This document shows positions 51,937 through 61,161 of a stretch of DNA of 64,000 nt, piece by piece. The DNA is from Pseudomonas putida (GTDB lineage: Bacteria; Pseudomonadota; Gammaproteobacteria; Pseudomonadales; Pseudomonadaceae), in contig CP163498.1 in NCBI GenBank assembly GCA_041071465.1, positions 3,552,001 through 3,616,000 on the forward strand, written 5' to 3'. A program made the translations under genes and the position numbers. Below the pieces are notes generated by a model that was not told where the DNA came from, searched no databases, and saw nothing but the letters and a program-made list of their open reading frames with translations. Positions within the stretch are counted from its first letter, which is position 1. Every line of letters starts with the position of its first letter.

Positions 51937-52761
51937 TTACTCGGCTATCTGCAACTTGCGCGCCTGGGTATACACATACCGCACCTTTTCATACTCGAAC
52001 GGCGAGTTCAGCTGGCCATAGCGGAACTTGGTGGTGTAGCGCTTATCCACCACCTGCAGGGCAAAAATTTCCGGGTGGTCGGTGCTGGTTTCGGGCACGT
52101 TCAGGTAGTTGATGGCCTGCTCGCCCGCATAGTCCACCACCAGCCCGGTGGTATCGCGCAGGTTCGATGGCCCCAGCACCGGCAGCATCAGGTAGGGCCC
52201 GTCTGGCACACCGTAGAAGCCCAGGGTCTGGCCAAAGTCTTCGCTCTGGCGTGGTAGGCCCATGCTGGTCGCCGGGTCCCATAGCCCGCCCACACCAATG
52301 ATGGTATTGAACATCAGCCGGGCAGTGATCTCTGCCGAGCGCTTGACCTTGAGCTGCAGCACACTGTTGAACAGGTTCGGCACATCGCCCAGGTTGTTGA
52401 AGAAGTTGCTCACCCCGGTACGCACGAAGCGCGGGGTGACGTACTGGTAACCACTCACCAGCGGCAGCAGTACCCATTGGTCCAGCCGGTAGTTGAAGTG
52501 GTAGACGCGCCGGTTGATCGACTCCAGCGGGTCGTACACGTTCAACGCTTCCAGGGTGGAGCGCTCGAACTCGCGCTGGTCCAGCCCCGGGTTGAATTTC
52601 AGTTCGCGCAGCGGGTCGAGAAAACCGTCGGCTTCGGGCGCCAGTGGTGCGGCGGTCACTTGCGGGTCGGCCTCGATCACGCTGGCCCGAGGGGCGGTTT
52701 CGGCGGCCAGGGCTGGGCCGGCGGCCAGCAGGGCAGTGGCGAAGAGGAGTTTGTTAACCAC
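51937..52761 (-). CDS. mlaA: MlaA/VacJ family protein of outer-membrane lipid asymmetry
   Basis: A 274-residue MlaA: it removes misplaced phospholipids from the outer leaflet and hands them to the Mla ABC system. Family core: DPLESINRRVYHFNYRLDQW, FFNNLGDVPNLFNSVLQ, GLWDPATSMGL, PYLMLPVLGPSNLRDTTG. The signal peptide (NKLLFATALLAAGPALAAET) has no lipobox Cys, unlike E. coli MlaA, so it appears not to be lipidated. The start is GTG at 52761 with GGAG upstream, overlapping the preceding gene's end by 8 bases. Confidence 0.9.
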   Translation of the reverse strand: MVNKLLFATALLAAGPALAAETAPRASVIEADPQVTAAPLAPEADGFLDPLRELKFNPGLDQREFERSTLEALNVYDPLESINRRVYHFNYRLDQWVLLPLVSGYQYVTPRFVRTGVSNFFNNLGDVPNLFNSVLQLKVKRSAEITARLMFNTIIGVGGLWDPATSMGLPRQSEDFGQTLGFYGVPDGPYLMLPVLGPSNLRDTTGLVVDYAGEQAINYLNVPETSTDHPEIFALQVVDKRYTTKFRYGQLNSPFEYEKVRYVYTQARKLQIAE

Positions 52762-54052
52762 GGAAGAACTCCAGCATGGCGTCACTGTTGACGCGGTAAT
52801 TGAGGTTGCCGCAGTGGCCGCCGTGGGGGTAAAGGGTCAGGCGGTCACCGAACACCTGGCGCAGGAAGCCGATGTCGCCCGGGCCGAGGATGACGTCGTC
52901 GGCGTTGTGCATCACGGCGATCTTGTCGCTGCTGCGCAGGTAGTCTTCCAGGGCATACAGGCTGACCTGGTTCACCAGTTGCAGGATGCTGTTGCCATCG
53001 GTGCGCGCACGCCACATGGGGATCACCTGCTCGGTCATGTAGCAGTCGAAGTCGCACTGCAAGGCGCGTTTGAAGAACGGCGTGAGGCTGCTGCCTTCGG
53101 TGATCGGGAACTTCGGCGGAATGATCAGGCCACGGCGGTTGATCAGGTCGGAGGTGAAGGCAATGTCGGCCGCCGAGAAACGGAACGAGGTGCCGATCAG
53201 CATGGCCATCTGCTCGTTGGACAGGTGCTGGCGCGACTGCTGGAAGTCATACAGCAGGGCGTCGTTCAGGTCGATGTAGCCCTTGTCCTGGAAGTAGCGA
53301 GTGAGTTTTTGCAGCATCAGCTCATAGAACGTGGTGCTGCGGTCGATGCCCTTGACCTGCGTTTGCACCAGTTTGTCCAGGTTGTTGATCGAGGTGTACA
53401 GGTTGACCGGCGGGTTCAGCAGCAGCACGCGCTTGAAGTTGAAGCTGCGGCGGGTTTCGTCCAGGTGGCTGACGAAGGCGGCGTCGAGCGCGCCCAGGCT
53501 GTAGCCGGTGAGGTAGAACTCGCTGATTGGCAGGCGTGGGTGCTGGGCGCGCACGGCCTGCATGACCCGGTACATGTCTTCGGCGTCTTCCTGGCTGACG
53601 CCGGGGGTGGCAAAGCGCGAGGCGGCGCTCATGAAGTCGTAGCTGGTGGGTGACGACAGCTGCACCACGTGGAAACCAGCCTGGTAGAACAGCTTCTTCA
53701 GGTACTCGTTGATGCTGCTGCTGTAGGGCGCACCGGTGCCAGCAATGATGAAAATCAGTGGTGCCTCGTGATCCTGGCGGGCCAGGCGGTACTTGAGCTT
53801 TTTCACCGCCCAGAAGTTGTCGGGCAGAGTGAACTCGCGCTCCGGGCGCAGGTTGAGGCTGTAGTCGGACTGGTTGATTTCGTCGTCGCTGGGCAGGGTC
53901 GGGCGCTGGTCCGGCGGCGTGGTGGCGATGGTGGCTTCGAACGGGTTGGTCAAGGGGTAGCCGTAGCTCGCGGCGTCGATATCCCGCGCTGAAGCGGCCA
54001 CAGCCATAAGCAGGCTGCCGAGCAAGGCAGCGAGGCGCAAAGATCGAAGCAT
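52754..54052 (-). CDS. Exported alpha/beta-hydrolase-like protein
   Basis: A 432-residue protein with a signal peptide (MLRSLRLAALLGSLLMAVAA). The fold features are FIIAGTGAPYSSS, a nucleophile elbow YLTGYSLGALDAAF (GxSxG-type GYSLG), Asp in MHNADDVIL and His in PHGGHCGN, which fit a Ser-Asp-His hydrolase in the periplasm. Relatives in pseudomonads are often labelled 'serine/threonine kinase', for which I see no motif. Translation is probably coupled to mlaA (8-base overlap), suggesting a role in envelope lipids. GGGGATT precedes the ATG. Confidence 0.82.
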   Translation of the reverse strand: MLRSLRLAALLGSLLMAVAASARDIDAASYGYPLTNPFEATIATTPPDQRPTLPSDDEINQSDYSLNLRPEREFTLPDNFWAVKKLKYRLARQDHEAPLIFIIAGTGAPYSSSINEYLKKLFYQAGFHVVQLSSPTSYDFMSAASRFATPGVSQEDAEDMYRVMQAVRAQHPRLPISEFYLTGYSLGALDAAFVSHLDETRRSFNFKRVLLLNPPVNLYTSINNLDKLVQTQVKGIDRSTTFYELMLQKLTRYFQDKGYIDLNDALLYDFQQSRQHLSNEQMAMLIGTSFRFSAADIAFTSDLINRRGLIIPPKFPITEGSSLTPFFKRALQCDFDCYMTEQVIPMWRARTDGNSILQLVNQVSLYALEDYLRSSDKIAVMHNADDVILGPGDIGFLRQVFGDRLTLYPHGGHCGNLNYRVNSDAMLEFFRG

Positions 54053-54242
54053 GTAATCCCCCAAAAGAACGCAAGGTCGAGCAGTGTGCAGGCTAGGACC
54101 ACATCAACGCAGGCAAAGTTGCCTGGCGCGGTGGCCTTTGGTGTGCTGGTTATCTGCAACATAGCTGCAGGTTTGTGATTTTGCCTTACAACCGGGCTTA
54201 AGCGATCATGGATGAATTCGATTACCGCTATTGGAGAACTGG

Positions 54243-54620
54243 ATGTCTCGTTCGCTGCCGGCTGCGCTGCTGGTACTGCTTCTGGGGTTGTGGCTCGCGG
54301 CCAGTTACGGCGTGCGCTATGGGCTGATGGAGGATGGCCAGTGGGTAGGGCTGTGCACGTCGCCTGCGGCGTATTGGCAGTGTGAAGTACGCGCGCTGCT
54401 GGGCTTGGGTATTCATCATCAGGTGTTGGCCTGGAGTGGGTTGGCGTTGGCGCTGCTGGCACAGGTGGTTTCCGGCCGCGCCGGCTGGTGGCTGGCGGTG
54501 GTGGCATTGGTGTTCGCGGTGCCTGCGCTGGTGTTGTACACCGCCAGCATTGCCGTGTTTGCGCTGGTGCTAGCGGGGCTGCGGCTTGTAAGAAAAGCCA
54601 AGGCGACGCGGTCTGTGTAG
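54243..54620 (+). CDS. Small integral membrane protein
   Basis: A 125-residue protein with three to four hydrophobic helices (PAALLVLLLGLWLAASYGVR, AWSGLALALLAQVVSG, WLAVVALVFAVPALVLYTAS) and a short loop with two Cys (LCTSPAAYWQCEV). Unknown function. GGAG is six bases before the ATG at 54243. It is divergent from the alpha/beta hydrolase gene and convergent with the GH17 gene. Confidence 0.75.
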   Translation: MSRSLPAALLVLLLGLWLAASYGVRYGLMEDGQWVGLCTSPAAYWQCEVRALLGLGIHHQVLAWSGLALALLAQVVSGRAGWWLAVVALVFAVPALVLYTASIAVFALVLAGLRLVRKAKATRSV

Positions 54621-54729
54621 GAGCGGCCTTGCGTCGCGATGGGCCGCGCAGCGGCCCCGGCAATCTGTGCTGCTTCTCGAATTCTGGGGCCGCTTTGCGG
54701 CCCATCGCGACACAAGGCCGCTCCTACAG
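54617..54729. repeat. Intergenic repeat, second REP family (pair)
   Basis: GTAGGAGCGGCCTTGCGTCG and, 60 bases on, CGCGACACAAGGCCGCTCCT in opposite orientation, between the convergent membrane-protein and GH17 genes. Confidence 0.85.
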
Positions 54730-54741
54730 TTACCTGTGTTT

Positions 54742-56310
54742 TCAGGCTTTTCGAGTCATTCGCAAGCTCCGCCACAACGCTGCTGTCATCAGCACACTCA
54801 CTACCGCCCAGATCAAGGCCTGCTGGTTCTCCAGCCCTTCCACGAACAGCTGCGGCGCCACCCCGGCGCCGACGATGAACGCCAGCAGCGCCACCTCCGC
54901 CCGCCGCGCCCTTACCGGCCACAGCACATACACCAGCGCCGGCAACGCCAGCGCAGCGCTGGGGAAGCTGCGGTAGCGCGGGTCGAACACCATCGCCAGC
55001 ATGCTCACCGCTGCGGCAAAACCCGCCGCCAGCAACAGCCAGCCGGCCCGCGCCTGCAGCCAGGCGAATAAACGTTCGCGCCAGCCGGCCCGTTGCGCCA
55101 AGGCCAGCAGCGCATGGGCCAATACCAGCAGGTTCAGCCCGGCCAGTGCCACCGCCCACACCCACTCCCCGACAAAGCGTGCATGGGTGCGCATCAACTC
55201 GCCCCACAGCCCCAGGCAAACCGCGCCAAACGCCGCCAGCAGTGGCAGCAACACTGCCGCCTGCACAGTCGCGGGGCGCCCGGCGAGCATCAACATGACC
55301 AACATCAACACCGCACTCGCCAGCAACCACTGTGGCCAGTAATGCAGGTTGCTCACCGGCCCTTCGAGCACGCCCTTGTCCTGCCGGTCGGCATCGTAAA
55401 GCCCCCAGTAACCGCCTACAGCACCTTCGTTGGCACGCTTCCACGGCTGGTCGAAGGCTTCGATCAGGTTGTAGCGCCAGCCGTTGCTTTCGGCCATGGC
55501 CACAAAGCCGCGAATGAAGCGCGCCTCGTTGGCTCGGCTGGGCACAGCGGTCTCGCGCTGGCGGCCTTCGCTGGGCCAGCCGGTTTCGCCGATCAGGATG
55601 TCCTTGGGCGCGAAGCGCGTGCCGAACACCCGGCGCACGTCGGCAACGTGGGCCAAGGCATCGTCGATGCCGCGCGGTTCGTCCTCCCAGTAGGGCAGCA
55701 GGTGGATGGTCAGGAAGTCCACCGCCGGTGCCACCTGCGGGTGCTGCAGCCAGAAATCCCAGACATCGGCGTAGGTCACCGGCACTTTGACCTGTTGCTT
55801 CACTCGGGCGATCAGCTTGGCCAGGTGTGCACCGGTCACCTCTTTGCGCAGCAGTGTCTCGTTGCCGACGATCACCGCGCTGACCACATCCGGGTTGGCG
55901 TTGGCGGTGGCGATCAGCAGGTCGATTTCCTTGTCGGTGTCGGCCGGGTGAGCGTTGACCCAGGCGCCCAACATCACCTTCAGGCCATGCTTGCGTGCCA
56001 GCGCCGGGATTGCCTCAAGGCCGCTCATGGAATAGGTGCGGATGCACTGGAATCGCTCAGCCAGCAAAGCAAGGTCGGCGTCCATCCGTGCCGGGCGCAG
56101 CTGTAATGGCTGGTCGTAGGGTGACTGGTCTTTGTCGAACGGCGTGTACGAGGCGCACTGCAGCTTGTGCGTCGGGCTGGCCGCATCGGCCAGGTGTACC
56201 GGCTTACCCAGCCCGTACCAGAGCCCTCCAAGCCCAAGCAGGGCCAACAGGCAGGCAAGCAGGTACAACGGCAACAGCAGGCGGGCAGAACTGGGCATCG
56301 GGCGGTCCAT
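54742..56310 (-). CDS. Membrane-anchored GH17 beta-1,3-glucanosyltransferase-like protein
   Basis: A 522-residue protein: one N-terminal helix, a GH17 TIM-barrel (about 50-330) with acid/base Glu in VIVGNETLLRKEV and nucleophile Glu in LIGETGWPSEG, then about seven helices at the C-terminus. GH17 members of pseudomonads are beta-1,3-glucan transglycosylases related to the catalytic part of NdvB, active on periplasmic glucans. No GT2 glucan synthase domain is fused here. The start is the ATG at 56310; an upstream TTG lacks support. Confidence 0.85.
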   Translation of the reverse strand: MDRPMPSSARLLLPLYLLACLLALLGLGGLWYGLGKPVHLADAASPTHKLQCASYTPFDKDQSPYDQPLQLRPARMDADLALLAERFQCIRTYSMSGLEAIPALARKHGLKVMLGAWVNAHPADTDKEIDLLIATANANPDVVSAVIVGNETLLRKEVTGAHLAKLIARVKQQVKVPVTYADVWDFWLQHPQVAPAVDFLTIHLLPYWEDEPRGIDDALAHVADVRRVFGTRFAPKDILIGETGWPSEGRQRETAVPSRANEARFIRGFVAMAESNGWRYNLIEAFDQPWKRANEGAVGGYWGLYDADRQDKGVLEGPVSNLHYWPQWLLASAVLMLVMLMLAGRPATVQAAVLLPLLAAFGAVCLGLWGELMRTHARFVGEWVWAVALAGLNLLVLAHALLALAQRAGWRERLFAWLQARAGWLLLAAGFAAAVSMLAMVFDPRYRSFPSAALALPALVYVLWPVRARRAEVALLAFIVGAGVAPQLFVEGLENQQALIWAVVSVLMTAALWRSLRMTRKA

Positions 56311-56445
56311 CGTCAGGCGCAAAAGGGTAGATAGTAGCCCGGCGCCAATGCTTTGGCATGCAAGGATCGCGCAGGCCGGCGTAGGCCGATGGCGCTAATG
56401 GCACAGTGCTGTCGCATATGGGGCGGGTGCAGGTCGCAGCTGGAT

Positions 56446-56457
56446 CAGGTCGACCTG
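56446..56457. promoter_or_regulatory. Palindrome upstream of betX
   Basis: CAGGTCGACCTG is a perfect 12-base palindrome 50 bases before the betX start. It could be an operator; the cognate regulator is unknown. Confidence 0.35.
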
Positions 56458-56507
56458 TGTTGCAGGAAGATGATGCAATCTCCAAGACCTGACGAGGGGA
56501 TGCTTTG

Positions 56508-57368
56508 ATGGCGACTTTGAAAAAAATGCGACGTTTCCTGGGTGTGGGCACCGCCCTGGTAATGGCCATGAGCGCTGCACAGGCAATGGCTAAAGAAGTA
56601 AGCATAGGTTACGTGGATGGTTGGGCCGACAGCGTGGCGACCACCAACGTGGCCGCCGAAGTGATCAAGCAAAAGCTCGGCTACGACGTGAAGTTGCAGG
56701 CCGTGGCCACGGGGATCATGTGGCAGGGCGTGGCAACCGGTAAACTCGATGCCATGTTGTCGGCCTGGCTGCCGGTGACCCATGGCGAGTACTGGACCAA
56801 GAACAAGGACAACGTGGTCGACTACGGCCCGAACTTCAAGGATGCCAAGATCGGCCTGATCGTCCCCGAGTACGTCAAGGCGGTGAGCATCGCCGACCTC
56901 AAGACCGATAGCAGCTTCAAGCAGAAGATCGTCGGCATTGACGCAGGCTCCGGTGTGATGCTGAAAACCGACCAGGCGATCAAGGACTACGACCTGACCG
57001 GCTACAAGCTGCAGGCCAGCTCGGGCGCCGCGATGACTGCGGAACTGGGCCGTGCCTACGCCAAGCAGCAGTCGATTGCGGTGACCGGTTGGGTTCCGCA
57101 CTGGATGTTCGCCAAGTGGAAGCTGAAGTTCCTCGAAGACCCGAAAGGTGTGTATGGCGCGGCGGAAACCGTGAACAGCATCGGCAGCAAGGAACTGGCG
57201 ACCAAGGCTCCGGAAGTGGCGGAGTTCCTGAAGAAGTTCAACTGGCAGTCCAAGGACGAGATTGGCGAGGTGATGCTGGCGATTCAGGAAGGTGCCAAGC
57301 CTGAAGCCGCGGCCAAGGATTGGGTGGCCAAGCACCCTGATCGTGTGAAGGAGTGGACTGGCAAGTAA
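56508..57368 (+). CDS. betX: Glycine betaine-binding protein, BetX-like
   Basis: A 286-residue periplasmic binding protein of the ProX/OpuAC family with signal peptide (FLGVGTALVMAMSAAQAMA). Aromatic ligand-box residues lie in IGYVDGWADSVATTNV, MLSAWLPVTHGEYW and VTGWVPHWMFAKW. No ABC subunits are adjacent, as for P. aeruginosa BetX, an orphan betaine-binding protein that also precedes a DUF485-actP pair. The ATG at 56508 has GAGGGG upstream; a TTG one codon earlier is unlikely. Confidence 0.87.
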   Translation: MATLKKMRRFLGVGTALVMAMSAAQAMAKEVSIGYVDGWADSVATTNVAAEVIKQKLGYDVKLQAVATGIMWQGVATGKLDAMLSAWLPVTHGEYWTKNKDNVVDYGPNFKDAKIGLIVPEYVKAVSIADLKTDSSFKQKIVGIDAGSGVMLKTDQAIKDYDLTGYKLQASSGAAMTAELGRAYAKQQSIAVTGWVPHWMFAKWKLKFLEDPKGVYGAAETVNSIGSKELATKAPEVAEFLKKFNWQSKDEIGEVMLAIQEGAKPEAAAKDWVAKHPDRVKEWTGK

Positions 57369-57391
57369 CAACCCGTTACTGCCAATTTTGC

Positions 57392-57481
57392 TTCTTCGCG
57401 GGTAAACCCGCTCCCACAGGTACTGCGCAGGTTTCAACGCCTGTGTGATCCCTGTGGGAGCGGGTTTACCCGCGAAAGGGC
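57392..57481. repeat. Inverted pair of REP elements (BIME)
   Basis: Two long REP copies (CTTCGCGGGTAAACCCGCTC and GAGCGGGTTTACCCGCGAAA) with CCCACAGG tails face each other between betX and the DUF485 gene. Confidence 0.9.
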
Positions 57482-57610
57482 CGCCACTTTGTTACGCAAT
57501 CGGTAAAACACCGTTGCATCTAAGACTAAGGTCGTCTGGTTGGCGTTCAACAGCCGCATAAAGTAAGGGCGTGGGTTCCATCCCCTATCTGTGCTGCTAG
57601 GACAAAAACA

Positions 57611-57922
57611 ATGAACGACAGCATTTACCTCTCGATACAAAACAGCCCCCGTTTCAAGGAGCTGGTTACCAAACGCGAACGGTTCGCCTGGGTGCTCTCG
57701 GCGATCATGCTCGGCCTGTACTGCGCCTTCATCCTCCTGATCGCCTACGGTCCTCACATACTGGGCGCCAAGCTCAGCCCTGAGTCGTCGATTACCTGGG
57801 GCATTCCCCTGGGCGTCGGCCTGATCGTTTCGGCATTCGTCCTGACCGCCATCTACGTACGCCGCGCCAACGGCGAATTCGATGAGCTGAACAAGGAAAT
57901 CCTGAAGGAGGCGCAACAATGA
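57611..57922 (+). CDS. DUF485 membrane protein, ActP partner
   Basis: A 103-residue protein with two helices ([20 protein letters not shown] and [20 protein letters not shown]) and the N-terminal [11 protein letters not shown] phrase of DUF485 (YjcH). The family is almost always encoded directly before ActP. The stop overlaps the actP ATG by 4 bases, so the two are translationally coupled. Confidence 0.92.
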   Translation: MNDSIYLSIQNSPRFKELVTKRERFAWVLSAIMLGLYCAFILLIAYGPHILGAKLSPESSITWGIPLGVGLIVSAFVLTAIYVRRANGEFDELNKEILKEAQQ

Positions 57923-59583
57923 TTCGCCACGCCAAAGCCCTGGCCGTACTGGCCTGCGGAGCCTTCGCACCCGCCGTGTGGGCCGCCGATGCCCTGACCG
58001 GCGAGGTGCAGAAACAACCGCTGAACGTTTCCGCCATCGCCATGTTCGTGGCCTTCGTCGCCTTCACCCTCGGCATCACTTACTGGGCCTCCAAACGCAA
58101 CAAGTCGGCAGCGGACTACTACGCGGCCGGCGGCAAGATCACCGGCTTCCAGAACGGCCTGGCGATTGCTGGCGACTACATGTCGGCGGCCTCGTTCCTG
58201 GGTATTTCCGCGTTGGTGTTCACCTCTGGCTACGACGGCTTGATCTACTCGATCGGTTTCCTGGTCGGCTGGCCAATCATCCTCTTCCTGATTGCCGAAC
58301 GCCTGCGCAACCTGGGCAAGTACACCTTTGCCGACGTGGCCTCGTACCGCCTCGGGCAGAAGGAAATCCGCACCCTGTCGGCCTCCGGTTCGCTGGTGGT
58401 GGTGGCCTTCTACCTGATCGCGCAAATGGTGGGTGCCGGCAAGCTGATCGAGCTGCTGTTCGGCCTGGACTACCACGTGGCGGTCATCCTGGTCGGTATC
58501 CTGATGTGCCTGTACGTGCTGTTCGGCGGCATGCTGGCCACCACCTGGGTACAGATCATCAAAGCTGTGCTGTTGCTGTCCGGTGCCAGCTTCATGGCGC
58601 TGATGGTGATGAAGCACGTGGGCTTCGACTTCAACACGCTGTTCTCCGAAGCCATCAAGGTGCATGCCAAGGGCGAGGCGATCATGAGCCCCGGCGGCCT
58701 GGTCAAAGACCCGATCTCGGCGTTCTCGCTGGGCCTGGCTCTGATGTTCGGTACCGCTGGCCTGCCGCATATCCTGATGCGCTTCTTCACCGTCAGCGAT
58801 GCCAAGGAAGCGCGCAAGAGCGTGCTGTACGCCACCGGCTTCATCGGCTACTTCTACATCCTCACCTTCATCATCGGCTTTGGCGCGATCCTGCTGGTCA
58901 GCACCAACCCGGACTTCAAAGACGCCGCCGGCGCACTGTTGGGTGGCAACAACATGGCAGCGGTGCACCTGGCCAATGCGGTAGGTGGCAGCGTGTTCCT
59001 CGGCTTCATCTCGGCGGTGGCTTTCGCCACCATCCTGGCGGTGGTTGCCGGCCTGACCCTGGCCGGTGCCTCGGCGGTGTCCCATGACCTGTACGCCAGC
59101 GTCTGGCGCAAGGGCAAGGCCAACGACAAGGACGAGATCCGCGTGTCGAAGATCACCACCGTCGCGCTGGGCGTGCTGGCGATCGGCCTGGGCATCCTGT
59201 TCGAGAAGCAGAACATCGCCTTCATGGTAGGCCTGGCCTTCTCCATCGCCGCCAGCTGCAACTTCCCGGTACTGTTGCTTTCGATGTACTGGAAGAAACT
59301 GACCACCCGCGGCGCCATGATCGGCGGCTGGCTGGGCCTGGTGAGTGCGGTGACGCTGATGATCCTCGGCCCGACCATCTGGGTGCAGATCCTTGGCCAC
59401 GAGAAGCCAATCTACCCGTACGAGTACCCGGCGCTGTTCTCGATGGCCATTGCCTTCGTCAGCATCTGGTTCTTCTCGGTCACCGACAAGTCCAAGGCTG
59501 CTGATGACGAGCGTGCGCTGTTCTACCCGCAGTTCGTGCGTTCGCAGACGGGCCTGGGTGCCAGTGGGGCGGTGTCCCACTAA
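57919..59583 (+). CDS. actP: Cation/acetate symporter ActP
   Basis: A 554-residue SLC5-type symporter importing acetate and other short monocarboxylates with sodium or protons. N-terminal signal-like segment, then 13 helices, including [53 protein letters not shown] and [21 protein letters not shown] stretches. In pseudomonads this operon is induced through CrbS/CrbR; a CrbS-type kinase is encoded in this same window at 7412-10891. Confidence 0.94.
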   Translation: MIRHAKALAVLACGAFAPAVWAADALTGEVQKQPLNVSAIAMFVAFVAFTLGITYWASKRNKSAADYYAAGGKITGFQNGLAIAGDYMSAASFLGISALVFTSGYDGLIYSIGFLVGWPIILFLIAERLRNLGKYTFADVASYRLGQKEIRTLSASGSLVVVAFYLIAQMVGAGKLIELLFGLDYHVAVILVGILMCLYVLFGGMLATTWVQIIKAVLLLSGASFMALMVMKHVGFDFNTLFSEAIKVHAKGEAIMSPGGLVKDPISAFSLGLALMFGTAGLPHILMRFFTVSDAKEARKSVLYATGFIGYFYILTFIIGFGAILLVSTNPDFKDAAGALLGGNNMAAVHLANAVGGSVFLGFISAVAFATILAVVAGLTLAGASAVSHDLYASVWRKGKANDKDEIRVSKITTVALGVLAIGLGILFEKQNIAFMVGLAFSIAASCNFPVLLLSMYWKKLTTRGAMIGGWLGLVSAVTLMILGPTIWVQILGHEKPIYPYEYPALFSMAIAFVSIWFFSVTDKSKAADDERALFYPQFVRSQTGLGASGAVSH

Positions 59584-59604
59584 AAAAACGCTTCTTGCTT
59601 GAAC

Positions 59605-59636
59605 ACAACGCCCCGTCAATCGGGGCGTTGTCGTTT
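59605..59636 (+). terminator. Terminator after actP
   Basis: ACAACGCCCCG-TCAAT-CGGGGCGTTGT, an 11-pair stem followed by CGTTTT. Confidence 0.92.
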
Positions 59637-59658
59637 TGGTCCTGCGCCAGGTGTGGCG

Positions 59659-59811
59659 TCAAATCATGCCAAGCAACAACAACACCAGCAGAATCACCAG
59701 CACCACACCAACGATGCCCGACGGGCCATAACCCCAACTGCGCGAGTGCGGGAAGACCGGTAAGCCACCAATCAGCAGGAGGATCAGGATGATGATCAGA
59801 ATCGTGGTCAT
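59659..59811 (-). CDS. DUF3309 family 50-residue membrane peptide
   Basis: Reads MTTILIIILILLLIGGLPVF, PHSRSWGYGPSGIVGVVLVI, LLVLLLLGMI: two hydrophobic helices around the PHSRSWGYGPSG loop that defines DUF3309. Function unknown. It is convergent with actP, with the actP terminator between. Confidence 0.88.
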   Translation of the reverse strand: MTTILIIILILLLIGGLPVFPHSRSWGYGPSGIVGVVLVILLVLLLLGMI

Positions 59812-60050
59812 GACAGAATCCTTGCGTGGTTGAGGGTCAAGGGCCTCGGACTGCTGGCCTCTTGTATGTTCGGACCGGTGCCGCTTATGAAAGATTCCAT
59901 CTGTGTGCTGCCTGCACTGGCCCTGTCGCTGGCTGGGCCGGGACTGACCGCATGGTCATGCCCGGCCATTCACTACCCTGATGAACCCTGCCTGCCTACT
60001 CGGCCTTGATTAGACTCGTGGCACAACCACTTGAAACAAGGCCAGCCACC

Positions 60051-60858
60051 ATGCAAAACCGCATCATGATCACCGGCGCCGGGTCCGGCCTCGGTCGCGA
60101 GATCGCCCTGCGCTGGGCGCGCGAGGGCTGGCGCCTGGCGCTGGCCGATGTCAACGAAAGCGGCCTGCGCGGAACCCTGGAGCGGGTGCGCGAAGCCGGC
60201 GGCGAAGGGTTTGTCCAGCGTTGCGACGTACGCGACTACAGCCAGCTCACCGCACTGGCCCAGGCCTGCACCGAGCAGTTCGGCGGCATCGACGTGATCG
60301 TCAACAACGCCGGGTCGCTTCGGCGGATTCTTCGCCGAGCTGTCTCTTGAGGACTGGGACTGGCAGATCGCGGTCAACCTGATGGGCGTGGTCAAGGGCT
60401 GCAAGGCGTTCCTGCCGCTGCTGGAGCGCAGCAAGGGGCGCATCATCAACGTCGCCTCGATGGCCGCGTTGATGCAGGGCCCGGGCATGAGCAACTACAA
60501 CGTAGCCAAGGCCGGCGTGCTGGCACTCTCAGAGAGCCTGCTGGTGGAGCTGCGCCAGCTGGAAGTGGCCGTGCATGTGGTGTGCCCGTCGTTCTTCCAG
60601 ACCAACCTGCTGGACTCGTTCCGTGGGCCGAACCCGGCGATGAAGGCGCAGGTTGGCAAGCTGTTGGAAGGCTCGCCGATCAGCGCGGCGGACATTGCCG
60701 ATTACATCCATCAGCAGGTCGCCGCGGGTGAGTTTCTGATACTGCCCCACGAAGCAGGGCGCCAAGCCTGGCAATTGAAGCGCCAGGCCCCCGAGCGGCT
60801 GTATGACGAGATGGCGGAAATGGCGGTGAAAATGCGCACCAAGGCCCAGGCGCGATGA
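60051..60858 (+). CDS. Short-chain dehydrogenase/reductase (frameshifted)
   Basis: About 269 residues when repaired. SDR with the nucleotide-binding GAGSGLGREIAL, the VNNAG motif and active-site Ser/Tyr/Lys in INVASMAALMQGPGMSNYNVAKAG. The frame shifts between 60312 and 60323: GGGTCGCTTCGGCGG lacks two bases, and adding a G to each G run gives VNNAGVASGGFFAELSLEDW. The substrate is unknown. The start is the ATG at 60051. Confidence 0.85.
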
Positions 60859-60978
60859 ATAATCTGTAGGAGATTTTACCTGGCGGAGTAGGGTTCTTCT
60901 GATTCACTGCAGAGCTATTGAGTAGGGGAATGCCGACACGGCAGGCTCCGGTTTTCCCTTTCGGTGGAGGACCGGACC

Positions 60979-61161
60979 ATGCTGGTAATAGGACGCGAAG
61001 TGGGTGAGACCATCGTGATTGGCGATGATATTCGCATCAGGGTGGTGGAAACCCGTGAGGGGGTGGTGCGCTTTGGCGTGGATGCGCCGCGCGAGGTCCC
61101 GGTGCATCGGGCCGAGGTATACAAGCGCATCCAGGAGGCCAAACAAGGCAAGAGCTGCTAG
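60979..61161 (+). CDS. rsmI: CsrA/RsmA-family RNA-binding protein RsmI
   Basis: A 60-residue CsrA paralogue (MLVIGREVGETIVIGDDIRI). It shares the beta1 and beta5 strands that contact RNA, with VRFGVDAPREVPVHRAEVYK carrying the conserved VHR Arg. The VIGREVGETIVIG start rather than LILTRKVGE marks the RsmI branch, whose P. putida member acts with RsmA and RsmE in post-transcriptional control of c-di-GMP and lifestyle. Three GGA motifs lie in the ribosome-binding region. It overlaps the convergent yheU stop by 4 bases. Confidence 0.92.
   Translation: MLVIGREVGETIVIGDDIRIRVVETREGVVRFGVDAPREVPVHRAEVYKRIQEAKQGKSC

Noticed and set aside
52754..54052. Serine/threonine protein kinase (a label often attached to relatives)
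   Set aside because: No kinase glycine loop, HRD or DFG motif; a GYSLG elbow and signal peptide favour an alpha/beta hydrolase.
57853..59619. 588-codon minus-strand frame
   Set aside because: Antisense to actP with the same His/Asp/Gln-rich composition; actP is unambiguous.
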